Origin: Candidatus Pelagibacterales bacterium
Lineage (GTDB): Bacteria > Pseudomonadota > Alphaproteobacteria > TMED109
Assembly (NCBI GenBank): GCA_002684605.1
Contig: NYVM01000042.1
Span: 19,868-30,429 of the forward strand
Direction: 5' to 3'
Length of the DNA: 10,562 bases
A model generated the notes under the pieces. That model worked only from the letters and a program-made list of their open reading frames with translations. It was not told the DNA's origin and did no database searches. Positions 1 to 6,138 of the stretch are shown one piece after another. Both the position numbers and the translations under genes were made by a program. Numbering within the stretch: position 1 is the stretch's first letter; each line of letters opens with the position of its first letter.

Positions 1-386
1 AGGGTAAGTGGATAGAATACGCAGGAGGTTATAGTGATATGCTTGATCAAAAAAATAAAAAAATTAATTTAATGAAAGATTTAGAAAAAAAAGAATCTAA
101 AATAAATAATAAAAATAATTCAACATCAATGCCAAGGCTTACCTATAAAGACAAATATGCGCTAGAAACATTACCAAAAGTAATTGAAAAATATATAGTA
201 GAGATTAAAATACAAAATGATATTTTATCTGAACCAAATTTGTATGCATCTAACCCAGATTTATTTAACTTAACTTCTAAAAAACTAAAAAATATTGATA
301 GTGATTTAAAAGAAGCTGAACAGAAATGGCTAGAATTAGAGATTAAAAGTGAAACATTAAAATCAGAAAAAATTAATGATAATTAA
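1..386 (+). CDS. ABC-F family ATPase (Uup-like), C-terminal end only, cut by left window edge
   Basis: This is the tail of a soluble ABC-F ATPase, a family of duplicated ATP-binding cassettes without membrane domains that act on ribosomes or, for Uup, in DNA/ribosome maintenance. The reading frame is open from base 3, before the first ATG at 39, and gives GKWIEYAGGYSDM, the conserved stretch after the second cassette (usually W-x-EYxGGYSDxL). The ATG at 39 is therefore an internal Met. A lysine-rich linker follows, then residues matching the usual Uup-type C-terminal coiled coil: a KDKYALETLP motif, a YASNPDLF-like segment and an EAEQKWLELE helix, all rich in charge and heptad-like. No Walker motifs are present because they lie upstream of the window. 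The tail coiled coil is typical of Uup and binds DNA in the E. coli protein. The HIT gene follows after 38 bases. Subfamily assignment is moderately sure; ABC-F membership is firm. Confidence 0.88.
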   Translation, partial: GKWIEYAGGYSDMLDQKNKKINLMKDLEKKESKINNKNNSTSMPRLTYKDKYALETLPKVIEKYIVEIKIQNDILSEPNLYASNPDLFNLTSKKLKNIDSDLKEAEQKWLELEIKSETLKSEKINDN

Positions 387-414
387 ATTATTTTAGTTAT
401 GCATTATTTTTGCT

Positions 415-418
415 AAGG
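415..418 (+). promoter_or_regulatory. Ribosome binding site that sets the HIT gene start
   Basis: AAGG lies six bases before the ATG at 425. This supports 425 as the start rather than the in-frame TTG at 410, which would place the site inside the coding region. Confidence 0.5.
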
Positions 419-424
419 TGTTTT

Positions 425-841
425 ATGGATAGTTTTGAGGTTGATAGTAAATTAAATCATGACACATATTTTGTGTCTGATCTAAATTTATGCAGATTAC
501 TTATTATGAACGATTCTAATTATCCATGGTTAATTTTGGTTCCAAGAAAATTTAACATAACTGAAATATATCAACTTTCAAATGAAGATAGATTCCAATT
601 AGATTTTGAAATAAATTTTCTCTCAGAGAAATTAGCAAATTATTATAAGGCTGATAAAATGAATATTGCATCAATAGGCAATATCGTATCTCAATTACAT
701 ATCCATATTATTGTTCGAAAAAAAACAGACTTATTGTGGCCAGAAACTATTTGGGGTAAGAAAAATACTTTATTTTATAGTAAAGAAGATATAGAAAATA
801 CTATCTCTATTATTAAAAATTTATTAACTAACTATAAATAG
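425..841 (+). CDS. HIT (histidine triad) family protein, first His of the triad replaced by Gln
   Basis: This 138-residue protein belongs to the HIT superfamily of nucleotide hydrolases and transferases, which act on AMP-linked substrates through a catalytic His. The N-terminal part has the hallmarks of the family branch common in proteobacteria: CRLLIMND (about 23-30), YPWLILVPR (33-41) and LSNEDRFQLDFEI (51-63). The nucleotide-binding helix region DKMNIASIGNIVSQ (78-90) runs into the motif Q-L-H-I-H-I-I (90-96), followed by a W-P-E-x-x-W-G stretch (105-111) seen in the same branch. Compared with the canonical H-x-H-x-H motif the first His is Gln90; His92 (the nucleophile position) and His94 remain, so activity is plausible. 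The substrate cannot be told from sequence. The start at 425 is chosen because AAGG sits six bases upstream. It lies between the ABC-F and aldo/keto reductase genes, probably on one transcript. Confidence 0.85.
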   Translation: MDSFEVDSKLNHDTYFVSDLNLCRLLIMNDSNYPWLILVPRKFNITEIYQLSNEDRFQLDFEINFLSEKLANYYKADKMNIASIGNIVSQLHIHIIVRKKTDLLWPETIWGKKNTLFYSKEDIENTISIIKNLLTNYK

Positions 842-863
842 AATTTTTGAAAGGCATATAAAT

Positions 864-1874
864 ATGAAGCATAATAAATACAGAAAATTAGGAAAAAATG
901 GTGCGGAAGTTGCTCCTATTGGAATTGGAGCTATGTCTTTTACAAATTTTTATGGGCCATGCAATGATGAGCAGGCAGACAAAGTTTTAACTGCAGCTTT
1001 AGATTTAAATTTAAAACATATAGATACTTCTAATATTTATGGTATGGGTAAATCTGAAGAGAGGATTGGAGAGTTTTTATCAAAACAAGGTAAGCAAGCA
1101 AATAGTTTATTTAATATTGCAACAAAAGCATCTATTTTTAGTGATCCAGAAACAGGTAAAAGAGGATTTAATAATGAGAGCGCCCATTTAGAAGAAGAGT
1201 TAGATAAGAGTTTAAAAAGAATGGGCGTAGATTGTGTAGATTTATTTTATGTTCATAGAAGAGATCATAATATAGAAATTGAAGAGGTAACAGAGTCTCT
1301 ATCAAATTTAGTAAAAAAGGGTAAGACAAAAAGTATTGGATATTCAGAAATTGCACCTTCATCTCTTAAGCGTGCATCAGCTATACATCATATAGCAGCA
1401 GTTCAGTCTGAATATTCATTATCGACTCGTGCTCCTGAGATGGGCTTAGTTCAGGCATGTGAAGAGTTAGGTACAGCATTAGTAGCATTTAGTCCTGTTG
1501 GAAGAACATTTTTAACAGACAGTCCTCTATCGTATGATTTTGCACAAACATTAGATTTTACAAAAGTAAATCCTCGATTTAAACAGCCAAATTATGATAA
1601 AAATATTATTATAAGTGATAAATTTAGAAAGTATTCTAAAGATTCAGGAATAGCGAGTGCTACATTATCCATCGCTTGGCTTTTAGCTAAAAGTGAAAGT
1701 ATAATACCTATTCCTGGAACACGATCTGTAAAACATTTACATGAATTAGCTGCCGCTATGGAAGTTGATTTTACGGATAAAATGATGTCAGAAATAGAAA
1801 ATATTCTTCCTTTGGGTTGGGCATACGGAGACAGATATTCAGATGCGCAATGGATCGGTCCAGAGCGTTATTAA
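864..1874 (+). CDS. Aldo/keto reductase, NADPH type (AKR13/YakC-like)
   Basis: A full-length 336-residue TIM-barrel oxidoreductase that would reduce aldehydes or ketones with NADPH in the cytoplasm. All four catalytic residues of the aldo/keto reductase family are visible: Asp54 and Tyr59 in HIDTSNIYG, Lys88 in ATKAS, and His131 in FYVHRRD. The cofactor-binding parts are also present: QSEYS near 181-185, FSPVGRTFL near 209-217, and IPIPGTRSVKHL (281-292), the loop that holds the adenosine phosphate of NADPH. The end of the chain (DRYSDAQW) is longer than in plain YakC-type enzymes. An AAAGG-like site about ten bases before the ATG supports the start. The gene lies 22 bases after the HIT gene and only six bases before the flavoprotein gene, so cotranscription is likely. 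The true substrate is unknown; many members are broad-range detoxifiers. Base composition and codon use match the neighbours. Confidence 0.93.
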   Translation: MKHNKYRKLGKNGAEVAPIGIGAMSFTNFYGPCNDEQADKVLTAALDLNLKHIDTSNIYGMGKSEERIGEFLSKQGKQANSLFNIATKASIFSDPETGKRGFNNESAHLEEELDKSLKRMGVDCVDLFYVHRRDHNIEIEEVTESLSNLVKKGKTKSIGYSEIAPSSLKRASAIHHIAAVQSEYSLSTRAPEMGLVQACEELGTALVAFSPVGRTFLTDSPLSYDFAQTLDFTKVNPRFKQPNYDKNIIISDKFRKYSKDSGIASATLSIAWLLAKSESIIPIPGTRSVKHLHELAAAMEVDFTDKMMSEIENILPLGWAYGDRYSDAQWIGPERY

Positions 1875-1880
1875 TATTTT

Positions 1881-3140
1881 ATGTCTTTAGATAAACCAGC
1901 TATATATGATGTAATTATACTAGGTGCAGGAGCAGCTGGATTAATGGCTGCTTTAACGGCTGCTAAAAGAGGAAGAAAAGTATTAATTCTCGAAAAATCA
2001 AATAAAGTAGGTAAAAAAATTCTTATGTCTGGAGGTGGTAGATGTAATTTTACCAATCAGTTTGTGACTGCAGATAATTTTCTATCTCACAACCGTCATT
2101 TTTGTAAAGGAGCTTTAAGTCGCTATTCATCACAAGATTTTATAGATATGGTGGAAAAGTATAATATTAAATATGAAAAACGAAAGCATAACCAATTATT
2201 TTGCCTGAATTCGTCTAAAGATATTTTAAATATGCTGCTCAAAGAATGTGAAAAACAAGATGTGCAAATAATAACACATTGTGAGGTAAGCTTCGTATCT
2301 AACTTATATAAAAATATAGAAGAATATAACTCTTTATATAAAGAAAACAAATCTAGATTCTTAATAAGAGGAATACAATCTTCAGAAAAAACTTTTGAGA
2401 AAAAGTGTAATTCTTTAGTGGTAGCTACAGGAGGGCTTTCAGTTCCTACATTAGGAGGAAGTGGCTATGGGTATAATATAGCGGAACAATTTTCTTTATT
2501 AAAGAAAGATACAAGCCCAGGTTTAGTTCCCTTTACTTTTGATGAAAATTTTAAAGCTATTTCAGATAGATTATCAGGCATTGCTTTTGAGGTTATTGTT
2601 AAATGTAATAAAATTAGTTTTAGAGAAAACCTTTTATTTACACATAGAGGCTTAAGTGGGCCTGCAATACTTCAGATTTCAAGCTATTGGAAGCCTGGAG
2701 ACGCTATTATAATAAATTTGATGCCAAATAAAAATAGCTACAAGCTCTTGATAAGTGCAAAAAATAATAAAAAGCATTCCTTATTAAGAACATACTTAAA
2801 TGATAAATTTCCGAAAGCTTTTGTGTTAGAAATGCAAAAACTATGGTGGCAAGATTTGTCAGAAAAACCTTTAGCGGAGATACCTGATAAAAAATTAAAG
2901 TTCATTGGTGAAAAAATCAATGCTTGGGAGTTAAAGCCATCCTCCACTGAAGGCTATAGAACAGCGGAAGTTACTTTAGGTGGGGTAGATACAGACTATC
3001 TTAGTTCTAAAACTATGGAAGTAAAGCATCAGCCAGGGTTGTATTTTATAGGTGAAGTAATAGATATAAGCGGTCATTTAGGAGGGTTTAACTTTCAATG
3101 GGCATGGGCTTCAGGGTATACAGCTGGTTTATACATATAA
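1881..3140 (+). CDS. BaiN/YhiN (HI0933)-family NAD(P)/FAD-dependent oxidoreductase
   Basis: A 419-residue flavoprotein of the HI0933/YhiN family, widespread in bacteria and of unsettled physiological role; one member, BaiN, has been linked to bile-acid reduction, which need not apply here. Visible landmarks, in order: the FAD Rossmann motif GAGAAG (15-20), an Asp/Glu-type ribose contact at the end of beta-2 (LILEKS, 35-40), the family signature GGGRCNFTN (51-59), the second dinucleotide segment VVATGGLSVPTLGGSGYGY (180-198), THRGLSGPAILQ (254-265), and the C-terminal FAD-closing block YFIGEVIDISGHLGGFNFQWAW (388-409, given in part). The stretch around residues 138-162 is longer than I recall for YhiN. 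No clear ribosome binding site precedes the ATG; with only six bases from the aldo/keto reductase stop, translational coupling is likely. The family call is firm; the reaction is not known. Confidence 0.92.
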   Translation: MSLDKPAIYDVIILGAGAAGLMAALTAAKRGRKVLILEKSNKVGKKILMSGGGRCNFTNQFVTADNFLSHNRHFCKGALSRYSSQDFIDMVEKYNIKYEKRKHNQLFCLNSSKDILNMLLKECEKQDVQIITHCEVSFVSNLYKNIEEYNSLYKENKSRFLIRGIQSSEKTFEKKCNSLVVATGGLSVPTLGGSGYGYNIAEQFSLLKKDTSPGLVPFTFDENFKAISDRLSGIAFEVIVKCNKISFRENLLFTHRGLSGPAILQISSYWKPGDAIIINLMPNKNSYKLLISAKNNKKHSLLRTYLNDKFPKAFVLEMQKLWWQDLSEKPLAEIPDKKLKFIGEKINAWELKPSSTEGYRTAEVTLGGVDTDYLSSKTMEVKHQPGLYFIGEVIDISGHLGGFNFQWAWASGYTAGLYI

Positions 3141-3237
3141 TTTTTTAAATGTAACTATTCTTCCATATTTTATAGATAGAAATTATTTAAAATATGAATT
3201 AGTATTAAATAAAAGATAACTATAAAAGGTGTATTAA

Positions 3238-5394
3238 ATGGTGAATAGAGTAAATAAAAATGGTCTAAGTGTAGATTCAAAATTAGTAGATTTTATGGAA
3301 TTAGAGGCTATTCCTGGAACAGGAGTTGATAATGAAAACTTTTGGAAAGGTTTTGCAAAAATAGTAGAAGAATTAGGGCCTAAAAATATTAGCCTTTTAA
3401 AGAAGCGTGAAGACTTACAGGAAAAAATAGATAATTGGCATATACTTAGCAGAGGGAAACCTCATGAACCTGAAGCATATAAATCTTTCCTTAATGAAAT
3501 AGGTTATTTAGTAAAGGATTCAGGACAATTTACAATAGATACTGCTAATGTGGATCCAGAAATAGCTACAGTATGTGGGCCACAATTAGTTGTACCTATA
3601 ATGAATGCTCGTTATGCATTAAATGCTGCGAATGCACGTTGGGGAAGTTTATATGACGCTTTTTATGGCACAGATGCAATGGGTGATTTGCCTCCTTCAG
3701 GAAGTTATAGTTCTGAAAGAGGAGATAAAGTTATTGCTCACGCCAAAGCACATTTAGATGAAGTAGTTCCTTTAAATGGTAATAATTGGTCTGAAATTAA
3801 TAATATATCTGTAAGTAATAACAAGTTGATTTTGTCTACGGAGATAGGAGCCGCTCAGCTTAAAAATAATGATCAGTATATTGGTTTTAGAGAAAAAAGT
3901 AATTCTATAAGTGAAATTATCTTTATCAAAAATGGTTTACATATACGTATTTTAATAGACCCTAATCATATAATTGGAAAAGTAGATTTAGCAAATATTT
4001 GTGACATTGTTCTAGAATCTGCTTTAACTACTATTATGGATTGCGAAGATAGTGTTGCTGCAGTGGATGGTGAAGATAAAGTTTTAGCCTATAGAAATTG
4101 GTTAGGTTTAATGAAAGGAGACCTTTCAGAAGAATTTGAAAAGGGCGATAAAATTGTAAAACGTACATTAAATGAAGATATTAATTATACTTCATTAAGA
4201 GGCGAAAAAAAATTTTTAAAAAGTAGATCACTAATGTTAAATAGAAATGTTGGGCATTTAATGACAAATCCGGCTGTTTTAGACAGTCAAGGCTCAGAAG
4301 TAGGAGAAGGTTTAATAGATGCTATGTGTATAACTTTGATTGCTATGCATGATTTATCAAAATCTTCAGGAATACGTAATTCTTTAAAAGGTTCGGTTTA
4401 TATTGTTAAACCAAAAATGCATGGACCAGAAGAAGTTGCTTTTACAGAAGAAATATTTTCGTATGTAGAAAAAATATTATCGTTACCTGATAATACAGTA
4501 AAATTAGGTATTATGGATGAAGAAAGAAGAACTAGTGCTAATTTGAAAGAATGTATCCGAGCTGCAAAATCTAGAGTAGCTTTTATTAATACAGGGTTTT
4601 TAGATAGAACAGGGGATGAAATACATACATCTATGGAAGCAGGACCTTTTTTGCGTAAAGGAGATATGAAGTCTACAGAATGGATAAAATCTTATGAAGA
4701 AAGAAATGTTGATATAGGTTTAGAATGTGGATTACAAGGGCGTGCTCAAATAGGTAAAGGCATGTGGGCAATGCCAGATTTAATGAAGGACATGTTAGAT
4801 CAGAAGATAGCTCATCCGAAAGCTGGAGCAAATTGCGCTTGGGTACCTAGTCCAACTGCGGCAACTATTCATGCAATGCATTATCATATGATTGATGTTT
4901 TCAGCGTTCAAAACAATATCGCTAAGGCTGGGCCTCGCGGTACATTAGAAGATTTATTAAAAATACCTGTGGCAGAGGGACATAATTGGTCAAATGAAGA
5001 TATTACTCAAGAAATAGAGAATAATGCACAAGGTATATTGGGTTATGTAGTAAGGTGGGTAGATCAAGGAGTAGGATGTTCTAAAGTTCCAGATATTCAT
5101 GATGTAGGATTAATGGAGGATAGAGCTACCTGTAGAATTTCATCTCAAGCGTTATCTAATTGGTTGCATCATGATATAGTAACAAAAGAGCAATTAATGC
5201 AGGCAATGAAAAAAATGGCTTCAGTAGTTGATGGACAAAATGTTGATGATAAAAATTATATTCCGATGTCTCCTAAATTTGATACTATCGCTTTTAAAGC
5301 TGCATGCGACCTTGTTTTTGAAGGAAGAATCCAACCTTCAGGATATACAGAACCAGTTCTGCATAAAAGAAGAATACAATTAAAACAAACTTAA
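3238..5394 (+). CDS. glcB: Malate synthase G
   Basis: It catalyses acetyl-CoA + glyoxylate + water to malate + CoA, the second step of the glyoxylate bypass and the entry point for glyoxylate from glycolate. The length, 718 residues, matches the monomeric G isoform (about 720) rather than the shorter A isoform. Family blocks run the whole length: [12 protein letters not shown] at the N terminus, PGTGVD (26-31), [19 protein letters not shown] (123-141), [18 protein letters not shown] (264-281), and the active site. By comparison with the E. coli enzyme the key residues are Arg336 in NRNVGHLMT, the Mg ligands Glu428 or Glu429 in [10 protein letters not shown] and Asp456 in [14 protein letters not shown], and the base Asp628 in [12 protein letters not shown]. 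All are intact. AAAAGG eight bases before the ATG supports the start. The 97 bases upstream are AT-rich and presumably hold the promoter, but I see no convincing -35/-10 pair. An ABM-fold gene follows 21 bases downstream. Confidence 0.98.
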   Translation: MVNRVNKNGLSVDSKLVDFMELEAIPGTGVDNENFWKGFAKIVEELGPKNISLLKKREDLQEKIDNWHILSRGKPHEPEAYKSFLNEIGYLVKDSGQFTIDTANVDPEIATVCGPQLVVPIMNARYALNAANARWGSLYDAFYGTDAMGDLPPSGSYSSERGDKVIAHAKAHLDEVVPLNGNNWSEINNISVSNNKLILSTEIGAAQLKNNDQYIGFREKSNSISEIIFIKNGLHIRILIDPNHIIGKVDLANICDIVLESALTTIMDCEDSVAAVDGEDKVLAYRNWLGLMKGDLSEEFEKGDKIVKRTLNEDINYTSLRGEKKFLKSRSLMLNRNVGHLMTNPAVLDSQGSEVGEGLIDAMCITLIAMHDLSKSSGIRNSLKGSVYIVKPKMHGPEEVAFTEEIFSYVEKILSLPDNTVKLGIMDEERRTSANLKECIRAAKSRVAFINTGFLDRTGDEIHTSMEAGPFLRKGDMKSTEWIKSYEERNVDIGLECGLQGRAQIGKGMWAMPDLMKDMLDQKIAHPKAGANCAWVPSPTAATIHAMHYHMIDVFSVQNNIAKAGPRGTLEDLLKIPVAEGHNWSNEDITQEIENNAQGILGYVVRWVDQGVGCSKVPDIHDVGLMEDRATCRISSQALSNWLHHDIVTKEQLMQAMKKMASVVDGQNVDDKNYIPMSPKFDTIAFKAACDLVFEGRIQPSGYTEPVLHKRRIQLKQT

Positions 5395-5415
5395 CTTAAA
5401 AAAAAGGTAAATAAT

Positions 5416-5709
5416 ATGACTGTATTAGTTAATTTAGTGTTTCCTATAAAACCAGAGAAGCTTGATAGTTTTTTTTCTATGATGTCGGAAGCTTTGAAAG
5501 ATACTAGAGCATTTGACGGATGTATTAGCGTAAGAACTTACCATGAGGAAGGAAGTTCAAATGTTTTGCTTGTAGAGGAATGGGAATCATTTGAGAAGCA
5601 AAAAGCTTACTTAAATTGGAGAGTAGAAACAGGATTAATGGATGTCCTTGCTGAGTATGTCAGTGGAGAATTATCTGTTAAAAAATACTTACCCAAAGAA
5701 AATGTATAA
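5416..5709 (+). CDS. Small antibiotic-biosynthesis-monooxygenase (ABM) fold protein
   Basis: A 97-residue single-domain protein with the ABM ferredoxin-like fold, which normally forms dimers with a beta barrel. The pattern fits: a first strand (TVLVNLVFPIKPEK), a helix with a Phe-rich face (FFSMMSEALKDTRAF), the glycine-cysteine turn DGCISVRTY (about 34-42), a strand ending LLVEEWES (51-58) and the helix FEKQKAYLNWRVETG that usually closes the pocket. The family includes quinol and anthrone monooxygenases, haem-degrading enzymes and proteins of unknown role. No haem-ligand or other specific residues let me choose among them. AAGG eight bases before the ATG and the 21-base spacing after malate synthase G suggest cotranscription with glcB; whether it serves that pathway is unknown. 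It converges on the minus-strand gene that begins to its right, with 21 bases between the two stop codons and no visible hairpin terminator. Confidence 0.85.
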   Translation: MTVLVNLVFPIKPEKLDSFFSMMSEALKDTRAFDGCISVRTYHEEGSSNVLLVEEWESFEKQKAYLNWRVETGLMDVLAEYVSGELSVKKYLPKENV

Positions 5710-5730
5710 GATTTAATAATTCTTTAGGTT

Positions 5731-6048
5731 CTAGTTTATCCATTCTCTAATATTCCAATGTTCATAGAGAGTCCAAATATAGTCTTTAGTAGATTTTTCT
5801 CTTAAAGGGTGAATATTTTCTTTTTCAGCTTCATCTAGAAATTCTTGGAAAATTTTTTCACTAGGAAATTCTACTACTATCATATATTCTCTTATAATGT
5901 CTCCATGAATGTTCCTAATAGGCTTCCATCCTGATGTAATAACTTTGCCACCTTTGCCATATATTATTTTACCAGCTTTAATAGAATACTCTTTATAATT
6001 ATTTTCTTTTTCCGGTAATAAATTAAATACATTTAAAGCATAGACCAT
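5731..6048 (-). CDS. Small DUF1330-like dimeric alpha-beta barrel protein
   Basis: A 105-residue minus-strand protein resembling the DUF1330/EthD-like group of dimeric alpha-beta barrels: a first strand (VYALNVFNLLP), a helix with KENNYKEYSIKAG, then the GGKVITSGWKPI turn (family: G-G-x-x-L-x-x-G), a strand REYMIVVEFPS followed by the helix EKIFQEFLDEAE, and a C-terminal stretch ending TLYEHWNIREW. The E-F-P-S/helix arrangement after the third strand is typical of DUF1330. No catalytic residue can be named. The ATG at 6060 is in frame, but the one at 6048 is preferred because GGAG (complement of 6055-6058) sits six bases before it and the fold's first strand starts right after. It is a monocistronic gene, facing the ABM gene tail to tail and diverging from the acetoacetyl-CoA synthetase gene. 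The function is unknown; the fold assignment is inference from pattern. Confidence 0.72.
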   Translation of the reverse strand: MVYALNVFNLLPEKENNYKEYSIKAGKIIYGKGGKVITSGWKPIRNIHGDIIREYMIVVEFPSEKIFQEFLDEAEKENIHPLREKSTKDYIWTLYEHWNIREWIN

Positions 6049-6054
6049 AATATT

Positions 6055-6058
6055 CTCC
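6055..6058 (-). promoter_or_regulatory. Ribosome binding site that sets the start of the DUF1330-like gene
   Basis: On the minus strand this reads GGAG, six bases before the ATG at 6048. It overlaps the earlier in-frame ATG at 6060, which has no comparable site upstream, so the later start is favoured. Confidence 0.55.
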
Positions 6059-6073
6059 ATTTATTAAAAACTT

Positions 6074-6102
6074 AGTATACATTATTTTTAATTTTGTATA
6101 AA
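6074..6102 (-). promoter_or_regulatory. Candidate sigma-70-type promoter for the DUF1330-like gene
   Basis: On the minus strand, TATACT (6079 to 6074, five of six matches to TATAAT) lies 17 bases after TTTATA (6102 to 6097, four of six matches to TTGACA). Transcription would begin near 6067, about 20 bases before the start codon at 6048. In DNA this AT-rich such matches occur by chance, so this is only a candidate. The same 90-base divergent region must also drive the acetoacetyl-CoA synthetase gene; on that strand TATAAA-like and TAATAT boxes exist but no well-spaced -35 box was found. Confidence 0.25.
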
Positions 6103-6138
6103 AATAAATCAATTTTGCACTAATATTAGGATAAATTA

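Noticed and set aside
410..424. TTG start giving a five-residue-longer HIT protein
   Set aside because: The ATG at 425 has AAGG six bases upstream and starts at the usual place for the family; the TTG has no ribosome binding site.
1871..2056. Minus-strand frame of 61 codons
   Set aside because: It mirrors the FAD-binding N terminus of the flavoprotein gene; the apparent Pro/Ala-rich peptide is the shadow of Gly-rich codons.
3141..3237. Possible promoter boxes or terminator between the flavoprotein gene and glcB
   Set aside because: Several TATA-like strings occur, but none has a well-spaced -35 partner, and no stem with a T run is seen. AT-rich DNA gives such strings by chance.
5710..5730. 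Terminator between the two convergent small genes
   Set aside because: The 21 bases contain no inverted repeat able to form a stable stem.
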